NCBI GenBank assembly: GCA_963768885.1
Contig: CAVYJN010000013.1
Span: forward strand, 1 to 64,000
Length of the DNA stretch: 64,000 bases
Reading direction: 5' to 3'
Source of the DNA: DASRIA01 sp963768885
GTDB lineage: Bacteria > Actinomycetota > Thermoleophilia > Solirubrobacterales > JBBDJG01
The position numbers and the translations under genes were made by a program. How positions within the stretch are numbered: the first letter of the stretch is position 1; each line of letters starts with the position of its first letter. Shown in pieces: positions 8,823-17,807 of the stretch. The notes under the pieces were generated by a model. It was given only the letters and a program-made list of their open reading frames with translations. It ran no database searches and was not told where the DNA came from.

Positions 8823-9179
8823 GCGGGTGCCGGATACTACGCACGTGCTCGCGCGCCTTGAGGCCGTACGGGGCCCATGACAACGAGCCGCTTCGCGCCG
8901 GGGCATATCTCCCTTTTGCGCATCGAGATCGCGGCGCTGGCGGGGTAGGGCGTGCGCTCGCACACGATCGACCTGGACGGTCCGGTCCACTACGCGGACT
9001 TCGGCGGAAGCGGCCCGACCGTCGTGCTGGTGCACGGGCTCGGCGGCTCCCACGTCAACTGGATGGCCGTGGGGTCCGCGCTCGCCGCCCGCGCTCACGT
9101 CGTGGCCCCAGATCTCGCCGGCTTCGGGCGCACGCCGCTCGCGGGGCGTTCCGCGCACGTGCAGGCCAACCTCGGGCTC
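8823..9179 (+). repeat. Direct repeat, copy A (with 19939-20296)
   Basis: About 357 bases nearly identical to 19939-20296. The repeat covers the upstream region (GGTGCCGGATACTACGCA...) and the first 76 codons of an alpha/beta hydrolase. Few substitutions and one single-base length difference are seen. It ends sharply at CCAACCTCGGGCTC, after which copy A runs into unrelated sequence. Confidence 0.85.
8952..9179 (+). pseudogene. Truncated alpha/beta hydrolase (5' part only)
   Basis: GTG 8952 begins VRSHTIDLDGPVHYADFGGS and reaches the oxyanion motif VLVHGLGGSHVNW and LAGFGRTPLAGRSAHVQANL. It then leaves homology and runs into unrelated codons. It matches residues 1-76 of the complete hydrolase at 20069-20956. 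The nucleophile, acid and histidine are all missing, so it cannot be active. This is one of the few 5' gene fragments in the window. Confidence 0.8.
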
Positions 9180-9336
9180 TCGACTCCTCGGTTACGCCTC
9201 TCCCGTTCTGACCAGCGCCGGCCGTGCCTCTTGCAGGGGCGGATCAATTCTCGGCGAGCGGAAAAGTCTCAAGACCGATGTCCAGCTTTTGGAATCGGAA
9301 CTTTGGTTCATGATGCGCGTGAGCAACCAGGGTCCT

Positions 9337-9352
9337 GGCACAGCGGTTGCTC
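9337..9352 (+). promoter_or_regulatory. Sigma-54 type -24/-12 promoter before csbD-like gene
   Basis: TGGCAC (9337-9342), five bases, then TTGCT (9348-9352) match the RpoN consensus TGGCAC-N5-TTGCW in both invariant blocks. It lies in non-coding sequence 32 bases before the CsbD-like start, leaving room for a short leader with the GGAAGGAGG ribosome site. This would tie expression to an RpoN activator. No enhancer site was identified. Confidence 0.6.
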
Positions 9353-9383
9353 TAGACAATTGCCACGGAAGGAGGGACCGACC

Positions 9384-9551
9384 ATGGCGAGCGGCAAATC
9401 GGATGAGCTGAAGGGCCGCGTGAAGGAAGCTGCGGGGGCCCTGACCGGCGATAAGAGGCTGAAGCGGGCTGGGAAGACCGACCAGGCTGTCGGGAAGATC
9501 AAGCAGAAGGTGGAGAAGGTTATCGACAAGGTCAAGGATGCGTTCAGCTGA
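9384..9551 (+). CDS. CsbD-like stress protein
   Basis: Small (55 aa) highly charged CsbD family protein: MASGKSDELKGRVKEAAGAL followed by TGDKRLKRAGKTDQAVGKIK. The family is induced by general stress in many bacteria (sigma-B in Bacillus), but its biochemical role is unknown. The start is supported by GGAAGGAGGGACC just upstream. A sigma-54-like promoter precedes it, and a DUF3309 membrane miniprotein follows, a frequent companion in stress loci. Confidence 0.85.
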   Translation: MASGKSDELKGRVKEAAGALTGDKRLKRAGKTDQAVGKIKQKVEKVIDKVKDAFS

Positions 9552-9672
9552 GTCACAACGGCAGCGGCACGCTGCTCGGACGTCGGGTGGTCGGCTGCGC
9601 AGGTGCGTGACGAGGGGCCGCCGCGCCAGCCAACCCACCCAGCGCCTGAACCTCGGGCAGAAAGGGGACCTC

Positions 9673-9828
9673 ATGTCACTGCTGCTTCTGATCGTCCTGT
9701 TGCTCGTCGTCTTCGGTGGCTTGCCCAACTGGGGCTACCATAACTATGGGTATGGACCGTCCGGGATCGGCGGCATCATCCTGATCATCCTGATCATCCT
9801 GCTTCTGACCGGACGACTGAACTTCTGA
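9673..9828 (+). CDS. DUF3309 small membrane protein
   Basis: 51 residues. Two hydrophobic stretches (LLLLIVLLLVVFGGL and IGGIILIILIILLLTG) flank the signature PNWGYHNYGYGPSG. This is the DUF3309 family pattern, single-copy small proteins of unknown function often beside CsbD and other stress genes. The start at ATG 9673 is preceded by AAAGGGGACC. It is probably an inner-membrane protein. Confidence 0.8.
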   Translation: MSLLLLIVLLLVVFGGLPNWGYHNYGYGPSGIGGIILIILIILLLTGRLNF

Positions 9829-9860
9829 CGGTTCCGTCATGGCAGTGCCGGCCTCGGCGC

Positions 9861-11070
9861 ATGGACCGTACAGCCCACGTCTATCTGATTCCTGGGTTCC
9901 TGGGGTTCGCGAACCTCGGGCAGATTACCTACTTCGGGCACGTGCGGCGGATGCTCGCGACACAGCTGGCCGCGGCGGGCGTCGACGCGCGCATCCACAT
10001 CGTGCACACGTCCCCCACGGCCTCGCTGCCGAGACGCGCCGCGCGCGTCGCGGAGACGATCGCCGCGACGGCGCGGGACGATACCGGTCCGCTTCATCTG
10101 ATCGGTCACTCGAGCGGAGGGCTCGACGCGCGCCTGCTCATCGCGCCGGAGGTCGCGTTGCCGACGTCGCTCGACGTGGAGCGATTGGCGACGCGCGTAC
10201 GCAGCGTGGTCACGATCGCGACGCCGCACCACGGAACACCGCTCGCGTCGTTCTTCACGACGCTGCGCGGCCAACAGTTGCTGCAGCTTCTCTCGCTCCT
10301 CACGATCTACATGCTGCATTTCGGGCACCTCCCGCTTGCCGGCCTGCTCTGGATGGGAAGCCGCCTCGTCCGCCTCGGTGACCTCGTCGCGAACAGCGAG
10401 CTCCTCGACGAGCTCTTCGGACGCCTGCTCGAGGACTTCACGGTGGCACGGCGTCGCTCGGTGCGGGCGGTGCTCCGCGATGTGGTGCACGACCAGGCAC
10501 TGATGCTTCAACTCACCCCCGAGGCGATGGAGGTCTTCAACGCCTCGGTTCTGCCGCGTCCTGGCGTCCGCTACGGGGCGGTCGTCGCCAACGCGGCGCC
10601 CCCGAGCCTGTGCTCGACGATCGCCGTGGGGCTCGATCCCGCGGCGCAGGTCACACGCGCCATCTACGGCGTGCTCTACCGGCTCGCCGCGGCGACGCCA
10701 CGCCACCTCTCACCCCGACTCGTCACCCGAAGTGGCGCGCGCCCTACGACACGCCTACAGGGCGACGCCGTCCGCCGGGGCGAACGATGGCATCGTGCCG
10801 ACGCGGTCCCAAGCGTGGGGGCGCGTCCTCCATGCCGCCATCGCCGATCACCTCGACGTGATCGGGCACTTTCGGGACGCATCGCTCGACCCGCCCCACG
10901 TCGACTGGCTCGTGACGGGGAGCGGGTTCGACCGCGCGCGCTTCGAGGCGCTCTGGAGCGACGTCACGCGCTTTCTCACGGCTGGAGCCGACGCAACCGA
11001 GATGCCTGCGAGCGCGGTCCGGATGTCGCGTCACGCGCGCGGCGCGATCGCCCTGGCGCGCAAGACCTGA
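9861..11070 (+). CDS. Alpha/beta hydrolase, lipase/PGAP1-like (one frameshift)
   Basis: Esterase or lipase. It opens with YLIPGFLGFANLGQITYFGH (oxyanion loop region), then the nucleophile elbow LIGHSSGGLDARL. The acid region ANDGIVPTRSQAWG and the histidine in HLDVIGHF come after a one-base shift near 10720-10730. Before the shift it has the lipase signature TIATPHHGTPLASFF. Length is about 403 residues. No signal peptide is visible, so it is probably cytoplasmic or membrane-peripheral. It follows CsbD and DUF3309 on the same strand with a 32-base gap and may be co-transcribed. Confidence 0.8.
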
Positions 11071-11156
11071 AAAGGCCGGGGGGCGCATGGGGGCGTAGCA
11101 GCCAGCTGCTCGTGATTCGCCTCCTTCAAGGTCGAAGGTCCTTGGGATACTCCTAC

Positions 11157-11711
11157 TCACGACGGGGCCGAGCAGGCTGGCCCTTTCGTGGCGGGCGCCT
11201 CGCGGGGCTGCCAGCTCGCAAGCAGGGTCCGATCGTCCGACCATACGTAGGATGTGCGGCCGCCGAAGGCCTTCTTCAGCTCGTGGACGATCCGGTGCGC
11301 GAGCTTCTGCGAGGTGGTGAGCACCTCGAGGACGTCCCCCCGTCGCTCGACGGAGACGATCTGCCGCTCGGGCTGCGTGAAGCCCGCGCGCGTGGCAACG
11401 TTCTGGATGCGCCGGCGGATGGCGTCCTCGTCCGCTGCGGCACCGCCGCGGATGAGAACCCTCCCGAAGTACTCCTCGCGCCCCGTCTGCTGGCACGCGG
11501 GACACACCACCCACGCGGCCCGGGCCAGCAGGGAATCGCTCACCGCGTGGTCGCGCCGCCAGGTCCGGCGCGAGAACATCGCACCGCAGCGCTCGCAAAC
11601 CGCGCCCTCCCGCGGGCGGCCTGCCCTTGCCTCGACGGGGCGTACCTTCGCGCTTCGCGTGCCGCGGCGACTTAGACTCCGGATGAGGCCCTTACCCTTG
11701 TCCATTTCCAC
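11157..11711 (-). CDS. BCAM0308-family zinc-ribbon protein
   Basis: 184 residues. A zinc ribbon is formed by CERCGAMF and CPACQQTG. It is followed by an NMD3-like region ending KLAHRIVHELKKAFGG and YVWSDDRTLLA, with a basic start MDKGKGLIRS. This is the BCAM0308 family, named after a Burkholderia protein encoded in a low-oxygen/stress locus; the molecular role is unknown, and RNA or ribosome binding is a reasonable guess from the NMD3 resemblance. ATG 11711 or the in-frame ATG six bases later could be the start. It is convergent with the lipase. Confidence 0.75.
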   Translation of the reverse strand: MEMDKGKGLIRSLSRRGTRSAKVRPVEARAGRPREGAVCERCGAMFSRRTWRRDHAVSDSLLARAAWVVCPACQQTGREEYFGRVLIRGGAAADEDAIRRRIQNVATRAGFTQPERQIVSVERRGDVLEVLTTSQKLAHRIVHELKKAFGGRTSYVWSDDRTLLASWQPREAPATKGPACSAPS

Positions 11712-11989
11712 CTACCCTCTTGATGTTCCCGATCAGCGTGACGAGCCGACTCGACGGGAGATGTCGATGCGGCCCGGTGGAGTCGCCCGTCAAGGCGCAG
11801 ATCAGTCCGTGAGACGCGCGGCGAGTCGCTCGTGCCCCCTCATACCCTTCGGTGCGCTCCTCAGCGTGCTGGCGGCGCGGAGCGGCAGCAATTCGGACTT
11901 CTACACTCTATCGACTCCTGCCTCCAGGGTGGACAGCGGCTTGGGGATGCGGCCGCCACGGTCTCCGGCCCCTCCATCGCTGCGCCAGG
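11712..11989. other. Intergenic stretch, no gene seen
   Basis: Open frames here have no recognisable product or ribosome site. The stretch separates the BCAM0308 gene from the FtsH fragment and may carry the promoter of the former. Confidence 0.5.
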
Positions 11990-12162
11990 GTGCGGCGCAT
12001 CGTCGAGGAGTGTCAGGCCGAAACGACCCGCCTGCTCGCCGCGCACCGCGACCAGCTGGTCGCGCTCGCCACGGCTCTGCTCAAGGCCGAAGCGCTCGAC
12101 GAGCGGGAGATACTGGAAATCACCGCCTCAATCCGCCCGCGGCCCGCGCCGCTGAGGCGTGA
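11990..12162 (+). pseudogene. FtsH C-terminal fragment
   Basis: Encodes VRRIVEECQAETTRLLAAHR and then DQLVALATALLKAEALDERE. This closely matches the last part of the intact FtsH at 6887-8800 (VRRIVEECQGEATRLLAAHR there). A shift near the end leads to a tail NPPAARAAEA. No AAA or protease domain is present upstream. The DNA is similar but not identical to the resident ftsH, so it is an older duplication or the end of a lost paralogue. Confidence 0.85.
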
Positions 12163-12191
12163 GGAGATCACCCGGGCGACCCACCGGCTCC

Positions 12192-13139
12192 CTAGGAGGG
12201 TTTGCGCGTCTCTGGCAGCGGCGCCGCCTCGAACACGACGTCTTCGGGAGGAGGCTGGAACAGCTCGCGCCAGCGCCGCTCCGACACCTGCGCGGGCGCC
12301 GTCGAGGTCATGAAGTCGACGAGCACGTCGACGAACCGCTCCGGCGCCTCGCAGTGCGGGTAGTGGCCCACGCCGTCGAAGATCTCGAGGCGGCTGCCCG
12401 GGGATGGCCGCGTGGGCCGCGATGGCGTGGCTCACCGGGAATGAACGGGTCTCGGGCACCCCAGACGATGAGCGTCGGTATCTGGGCGGCCAGGTACAGC
12501 CGGTCGGCGGCGCTCACCGTCTGCCCGCCGAGGTCGATGACGGCGCGCAGCGTGCGGAAGAAAGCCCGGCGGCTGTCGGCGTCCGCCGAGCGACGCGTAG
12601 CTCCGCCAGATCTTCCTCGCCGGCGGGAGTCGGCCCGAACTCCCGCGCGGCGGAGCCAGGTGGCCACCCGGCTCGCGGCCTCTCGCACGCCGGGCGTGCA
12701 GGCGAGCGGGAGGACCTACTCGCACCGGGAGCGGTCAGCGCCCGGAGCAGGAAATGGACCTCGCGGCCGAGCCCGCCGCTGTCGACGAGCACCAGGCGCT
12801 CGCAGCGCTCCGGGAACTGATAGGCCAGCTGCATGGCCACGCCGCCCCCGAAGCGATTGGCCGACGAAGGTGACCCGCTCGTGAGCCGAGCGCGTTCAGC
12901 AGGTCGCGGAGCATGTTGGCGTGGGCGCCGAGCGAGTATTCGCCGCGGGGCCTGGCCGATTCGCCGTGCCCGAGCAGGTCGGGAGCGACGACCGTGAACC
13001 GTCTCGCCAGAGCCGGCATGACGTGCTTCCACGTCGCCGAGCTGCCGGCCATGCCGTGGACGAGCAGCACCACGGGCCCGTCGCCGGCCGCGCGGTAGGC
13101 CATGTCGTGGCCGTTGATCGTCACGTGCTCCAGGCGCAC
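12192..13139 (-). CDS. Alpha/beta hydrolase (several frameshifts)
   Basis: Hydrolase of the haloalkane dehalogenase/epoxide hydrolase-like group. From GTG 13139 (GAGGAG eight bases upstream) it reads VRLEHVTINGHDMAYRAAG, the oxyanion motif VLLVHGMAGSSATW and VVAPDLLGHGES. After a shift near 12888 it continues with FGGGVAMQLAYQFPERCERL. The acid region IPTLIVWGARDPFIP and histidine region EIFDGVGHYPHCEAPERFVD come in later frames, and it ends PLPETRKPS. At least three single-base shifts are needed. The substrate is unknown. ATG 13181 is an alternative start. Confidence 0.7.
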
Positions 13140-13187
13140 GGAGTCTCCTCGTCGCGAGTCGGGGGCGTCCGCGAGCGGCATGCGGGA

Positions 13188-13393
13188 CTACGCGATGGCT
13201 CCCGCGATCGCGAAGGCTGCGGCGACGGCCCCGCCGATGAGCATCGTGGCCCCGCGGAGCGGCGGCGTTTCCGTGAAGTGTGCTTGAGCCATCCGAAGAG
13301 CCCGAGCGCCGCGATCGCGACGACCACGGACACCATCAATGCCACGGAGGCGCTCGCGAGCGCCATATAGGGGGCGGCCCGGTTGGTGACCAC
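13188..13393 (-). pseudogene. VIT1/CCC1-type transporter, C-terminal fragment
   Basis: Reads PYMALASASVALMVSVVVAI-ALGLFGWLK. After a one-base shift it continues AHFTETPPLRGATMLIGGAV and AAAFAIAGAIA. These are the last two membrane helices of the VIT1/CCC1 iron/manganese transporter family, which is normally about 230 residues. The first three helices and the metal-binding part are missing. It is another 3' gene remnant that keeps its stop codon. Confidence 0.6.
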
Positions 13394-13659
13394 CCGGAAG
13401 TAGATAGACGGGGCGTGCGGTCAGACTCTTCTTATACCGCATACGCCCCGTCCCTCCGAAGCAGGACTAGACGCGACCGACCACCAGCTCAAACGGCACC
13501 CACAACTCGACCCGGAGCGTGGAGTGGGTCAGGTTGACGCGGGAGCTGATTGCGACCAGACTTCAGTGCGAGCCCGTTTTCAGCCCCGCAGCGCGACGAC
13601 GGCAGGCGAGTTCCCCTTTGCCACGTGTGCTCGGCGCGGACTCCGAAAAGGGGACCGCC

Positions 13660-13887
13660 GTGCAGTACGCGGACACGATCGAGATTCGGGGCGCGACCGT
13701 GATGCGGCAGACAGACGTGGCGCTGCTCTGCCGGATGGGGAATCAGCACCGCTGGATCGCTTCGACTCAGCTCCAGGCGGGCAGCACCGTCGCGTGCAAG
13801 GGCGATGTAGGGATCATCGTGCTCAAGCGGCCGTTCGCCGTCGAGCAGGGCCTGGTCCCCTTCCAGGGGCAAGGGCTCCATGACTGA
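13660..13887 (+). CDS. Hypothetical protein (75 aa)
   Basis: From GTG 13660 (AAAAGGGGA upstream) it reads VQYADTIEIRGATVMRQTDV and then ALLCRMGNQHRWIASTQLQA, ending near PFAVEQGLVPFQGQGLHD. The alternating hydrophobic pattern suggests a small beta-rich protein. No family is recognised. It may group with the two following small genes. Confidence 0.5.
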   Translation: MQYADTIEIRGATVMRQTDVALLCRMGNQHRWIASTQLQAGSTVACKGDVGIIVLKRPFAVEQGLVPFQGQGLHD

Positions 13888-13922
13888 TCCGCTCGCAAGA
13901 GGAAGAGCGAGAGAGTTACTCG

Positions 13923-14165
13923 ATGGCCACTAGGGGCAGTGCCTTTCGGGCCGAGGGCAACCGCGCCCTTCGTGCCGTGTGTGCACATTGCGGGACGTCG
14001 ATTCCTACCGAGGTCGGCCATGCCCATCCTCTCGATGAGGCTCTTCGACGCGAAACGTGGGGGCTTGTCGGCGACACCGATGGGGTACCGAGCGTGTTCC
14101 CCACGTGTGCCGCTTGCTATGCTGCGGGATGGCGACCACCAGGCTTCGTGCGGCTCAGCGGTTGA
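13923..14165 (+). CDS. Small zinc-ribbon-like hypothetical protein (80 aa)
   Basis: MATRGSAFRAEGNRALRAVC begins the protein. Two cysteine pairs, CAHC near residue 20 and CAAC near residue 63, could bind one zinc ion. The intervening part is acidic and histidine-containing (GTSIPTEVGHAHPLDEALRR). No family is recognised. It could be a small DNA- or protein-binding protein. Confidence 0.5.
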   Translation: MATRGSAFRAEGNRALRAVCAHCGTSIPTEVGHAHPLDEALRRETWGLVGDTDGVPSVFPTCAACYAAGWRPPGFVRLSG

Positions 14166-14325
14166 AGCGCGCTTCATGCGCCTCCGCTCGGCGCAGGCGA
14201 TCTGCCGATCGCGGGCGCGGGAACGAACGGCGTTGTCGTTCCCGTCGATGAGACAGCGAAACCGGCGGCCCACGTCGCCAGGCGGCATGATCGTTGCTCC
14301 GGTTACTCCCCGGGAGGATGTAATC

Positions 14326-14649
14326 ATGACCAGTGACAGGAACAGGAAAAGGAAGGCGCTGGCCAAGTTCATCCACGACGCCATCGACAAGGGAGCGACG
14401 ACGGTCGAGGATATCCACAAGGCGATCGCCGACCTGCCGCTCAAGATCCTGGAAGAGAGCGAGCTGCTGAAGGGGGCGGCCAAGGAAGTGCGGCGCGTGC
14501 AGGATCACACGATCGGTGCGGTTTACGATGTGATCCGGGGGATCAACCAGCAAGTCGGAACTCTGGCATCGGAGCTGCTGGACGAAGCGGCCAAGCGGAG
14601 AGACGCGCGAGCCGAAGCGAGCGCGAAGCATCACGCCGCCACGCGCTAG
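14326..14649 (+). CDS. Conserved-looking helical hypothetical protein (107 aa)
   Basis: ATG 14326 has GGGAGG nine bases upstream. The product is charged and helical: MTSDRNRKRKALAKFIHDAI, then DKGATTVEDIHKAIADLPLK and a coiled-coil-like stretch ILEESELLKGAAKEVRRVQD. It has a basic tail with KHHAATR. The layout (short basic head, amphipathic helices) resembles phasin-like or DUF-type accessory proteins, but no family can be named. It lies between stress-related small genes and the HlyIII gene. Confidence 0.65.
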   Translation: MTSDRNRKRKALAKFIHDAIDKGATTVEDIHKAIADLPLKILEESELLKGAAKEVRRVQDHTIGAVYDVIRGINQQVGTLASELLDEAAKRRDARAEASAKHHAATR

Positions 14650-14824
14650 GGGCTCGTCGCGGAGCCATCTCGGGTGTCATCGCTGCAGGGCGGGCGAAGC
14701 CGGGGGTTCTGGGCGACAGGCATCGGCGAACCTGTCGCTTCTTCCAGCCCGGCCGTGGTCGGCCGCTGGCCGTTCGGATACCGACCGGATTGCGAGTGCA
14801 GAAGTGATGCCATAGGAGGCTCTC

Positions 14825-15613
14825 ATGCCTGGCGAGCCTTCTGCGGGAGGCTCGCTCAGGGGCTCCCACCGCGGAGGAATCGACGCTACGAGGAACGGCA
14901 CGCACCACTTCCGGCGTCTCGCGCGCGGCGCAGCGGGCAGCCCTGAAGCCTCGGAACCCATTGGCGGGCACCCGTCGCCCGTCAAGCCGCGGCTTCGAGG
15001 CGTATCGCACCGGTGGGCCTTCTTCGCCTCCCTGTTCGCGGGCGTCGCTCTCGTCCTCGTAGCCCCCAGCACGAGGGCCGTCGCCGCAGCGATGGTCTAT
15101 GCCCTCAGCCTCTCGGCACTATTCGGCGTAAGTGCGCTCTACCATGAAGTGACGTGGTCGGTTCCCGTGCGTCGGTGGATGCGACGGCTCGACCACTCGA
15201 TGATCTTCTTGCTGATTGCCGGCACCTACACACCGTTCGGCGTGCTGGTGCTCTCGGGGACGGGTGCGCTCGTCGTACTCGCCGTGGTGTGGGGCGGTGC
15301 GCTCCTGGGAATAGCGCTGAACATGGTCTGGATCGACGCCCCGAAATGGTTCAGCGCCATCGCGTACATCTCGCTCGGCTGGGTGGCCGTCGTGGCCTTC
15401 CCCGAGCTCGGCTCGCAGCTCGGCGCGACGGCCACCGGCCTGATCGTGCTCGGCGGCGTGCTCTACTCGGCGGGTGCGGCAGTCTACGCCCTCAGACGTC
15501 CGGACCCGGCGCCCGAGGTGTTCGGCTATCACGAGGTGTTCCATGCGCTCGTGATCGCAGCAGCGGTCGCACACTATGTCGTCGTCGCGTTCTACGTTGT
15601 TCCGCGCGGCTGA
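14825..15613 (+). CDS. HlyIII/YqfA (PAQR) family membrane protein
   Basis: Integral membrane protein of the hemolysin III/progestin-adiponectin receptor family, whose histidines form a metal site; bacterial members affect membrane lipid homeostasis. The 262 residues show about seven membrane segments after an N-terminal extension of some 55 residues. The conserved histidine sites are all visible: SALFGVSALYHEV, RRLDHSMIFLLIAGTYTPF and GYHEVFHALV-AAAVAHYV. ATG 14825 has AGGAGGC nine bases upstream. A start nearer RGVSHRWAFF would give the usual family length of about 210. Confidence 0.88.
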   Translation: MPGEPSAGGSLRGSHRGGIDATRNGTHHFRRLARGAAGSPEASEPIGGHPSPVKPRLRGVSHRWAFFASLFAGVALVLVAPSTRAVAAAMVYALSLSALFGVSALYHEVTWSVPVRRWMRRLDHSMIFLLIAGTYTPFGVLVLSGTGALVVLAVVWGGALLGIALNMVWIDAPKWFSAIAYISLGWVAVVAFPELGSQLGATATGLIVLGGVLYSAGAAVYALRRPDPAPEVFGYHEVFHALVIAAAVAHYVVVAFYVVPRG

Positions 15614-15626
15614 GTCCTGGGGGCGA

Positions 15627-15820
15627 CTATATTCCTAATCCGGCGAGCGCCTCCGCCACCCTGCCGATTGCGCTCGTCAGCGACGGGTGCGCGGTCTCGA
15701 AGGCTCTGACTGCCTCGCGCAGCTGCTGGATGATCGACTGGGCTGCGTGCCCCCCTTCTGCGTGCACTCGAGCAGGTCCTGGATGACGCCGATGCCGACG
15801 AGGATGCCGAGCACGAGCAT
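15627..15820 (-). pseudogene. DUF4404-like protein, C-terminal fragment
   Basis: Ends with QSIIQQLREAVRAFETAHPS followed by LTSAIGRVAEALAGLGI. This matches the C-terminus of the complete DUF4404 protein at 43297-43575 (ERLREAVGAFESTHPRLTSA there). The upstream part is frame-broken but retains VIQDLLE, cognate to DIEDLLE. The N-terminal helix is lost and replaced by unrelated sequence. Confidence 0.65.
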
Positions 15821-16010
15821 CGCGGGGACGTAAAGCGCCGGTAGGGGCCGTAGCCGCCGGCGAGCCTGGCTTGCCGGTTTGGGGGTACCAGCGGGGGCCC
15901 CGGCCTGGCCTGGCGCTACGGCCCCGCTTCGGGTCCTCGCCGATGAGAAAACCGCCCGCTCGACATTCCGCTGCTGCCGATTCCGCCTCGCTCGCCGCGC
16001 TCTTCAAGTG

Positions 16011-16026
16011 TGGCACGCGCGTTGCG
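16011..16026 (+). promoter_or_regulatory. Possible sigma-54 -24/-12 element
   Basis: TGGCAC-GCGCG-TTGC (16011-16025) fits the RpoN consensus. It lies only 14 bases before the proposed GTG start of the FAD oxidoreductase, so the transcript would be almost leaderless. It could be chance. Confidence 0.3.
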
Positions 16027-16039
16027 GAGACCTCCAGTC

Positions 16040-17691
16040 GTGTCGCGCGAGCAGTGGGACGCGATCGTCGTCGGCTCCGGGCTTGGCGGGCTCGCCTGCG
16101 CCGCGTACCTTGCCGCCGCCGGCAAGCGGACGCTCGTCCTCGAGGCGCACTACGTCGCGGGCGGCAACTCGCAGGTCTTTCGGCGCCGCCATCAGGGGCG
16201 GGCCTACGAGTTCGACGTCGGGCTGCACTACATCGGCGAGTGCGGGCCGGAGGGGACGATCACCCGCATCCTGCGCGGCGTCGGGTCTGGCCGACCGGGT
16301 CGCCTTCCGCCCGCTCGATCCGGACGGCTTCAGCACCCTCGTCTTCCCCGACCTCACGTTCCGCGTGCCCGCGGGCTGGGACCGCTACCGCGCCCGGCTG
16401 CTCGCGACCTTCCCCGATGAGGCGGGAGCGCTCGGCCGGGTGGTCGACACGATGCGCGAGGTGGCCGCGGACGGCCACCTGCTCGGCAGGGAGGGCGGTC
16501 AGACGGCCGAGCTGCTCGCGAAGGCGCCGCGCTTCGTCGAGTGGGGGCTCCGCCCGGTCACCGAGCTCTTCGACGCGCACGGGCTCTCGACGCGGGCGCG
16601 GGCCGTGCTGCTCGGCGAGCAGGGCGACTACGCCGTGCCGCCCTCGCGCACGTCGGTCGCGCTCCACGCCGGGTTCACCGACCACTACATGCGCGGCGCG
16701 TTCTACCCGGAAGGCGGCGGCCAGACGATCGCTGCGCGGCTCGTCGAGGCGATCCGCGCCTACGGTGGCGAGGTGCGCACGCACGAACCGGTCGCTCGGG
16801 TGCGCGTCGAGCACGGCCGGGTGGCCGGTGTGATGCTCGGGCGAACCGGCGACCGCCATCGACGCCCCGATCGTCGTGTCGAACGCGGACCTGAAGCGTA
16901 CGGTGCGCGAGCTCGTCGGCGAGGACTACTTCGCGCCGGAGACGGTCGAGCGCGTGCGCGCGTACCGTATGTCGCTCCCGCTCTTCGTCGTCTACCTCGG
17001 GGTGGAGCTCGATCTCGTCGCGCGCGGGATGCCGAACACGAACTATTTCCTCTGGGGATCGTACGACATCGAGGCGATCTACCGGGCGCTGGAGGACGGC
17101 CGCATCCCCGACGAGGACTTCGTGTACGTGACCATCGCCTCGCTGAAGGACCCGGCAAACCCTCGGCTCGCGCCGCCCGGCCATGCGAACCTGCAGCTCA
17201 TGACGCTCGTGCCGCGCGAGTACGCGCTCTGGCACGTGGCGCCCGAGGAGGTCGCGGACGGCGAGCTACCATCGCGACCCCGACTACCGGGGCGGAAGGC
17301 GGCGCTCGCCGAGCGACTGATCGCCGTGGCGGAGCGCGTCATCCCGGGCCTCGCGGCGCACATCGACTGGCAGGAGACCGCGACGCCCGTCACCCAGGAG
17401 CGCTTCACGCACTCGACGGGCGGCACGTCGTACGGCATCGAGTTCGCCTGCGACCAGATGGGCCCGCTGCGCATCGGTCCGCGGACGGAGATCCCGGGCC
17501 TCTACCTCTGCGGCGCGAGCACGCCGTGGGGACACGGCATCGGCTCCGTGCTGCGCGGCGGCGTCGCGGCGCCGGCGCGGTGCTCGGGCGCGATCTCATG
17601 CACGGCGATCGTCGCCGGCGAGGTGCTCGGCGACCGCGACCGGCTGCCGCCCGTGCGCGCCGACTGGGACGCCTGGCGCGCGTCGCACTGA
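16040..17691 (+). CDS. Phytoene desaturase/retinol saturase-like FAD oxidoreductase (frameshifted)
   Basis: Flavoprotein of the CrtI/RetSat group that desaturates, saturates or isomerises polyene chains. GTG 16040 starts the dinucleotide-binding motif DAIVVGSGLGGLACAAYLAA. It is followed by VLEAHYVAGGNSQVF and EFDVGLHYIGECG, typical of RetSat-like enzymes. The C-terminus has the second FAD block GLYLCGASTPWGHGIGSVL. Single-base shifts near 16283 and 16843, and a compensating pair near 17265-17285 (restoring YHRDPDYRG), interrupt it. About 550 residues in all, full family length. Substrate is unknown; carotenoid or quinone-like lipids are plausible. Confidence 0.78.
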
Positions 17692-17807
17692 GCGCGCCGC
17701 CGAAACGTGGTCTCGTGCCGGAGGCCTTCACAGCGCCGGCCGCCGGACGTGCTTCGCATGCATCCACCGACGTGTCGCATCGTTGCCGTCCGTGCTAGAC
17801 CCTCGGC

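Noticed and set aside
6602..9211. 869-codon plus-strand frame and 782-codon minus-strand frame over FtsH
   Set aside because: Both are antisense or alternate-frame shadows of the intact ftsH, with low-complexity Arg/Glu/Ala composition and no motifs.
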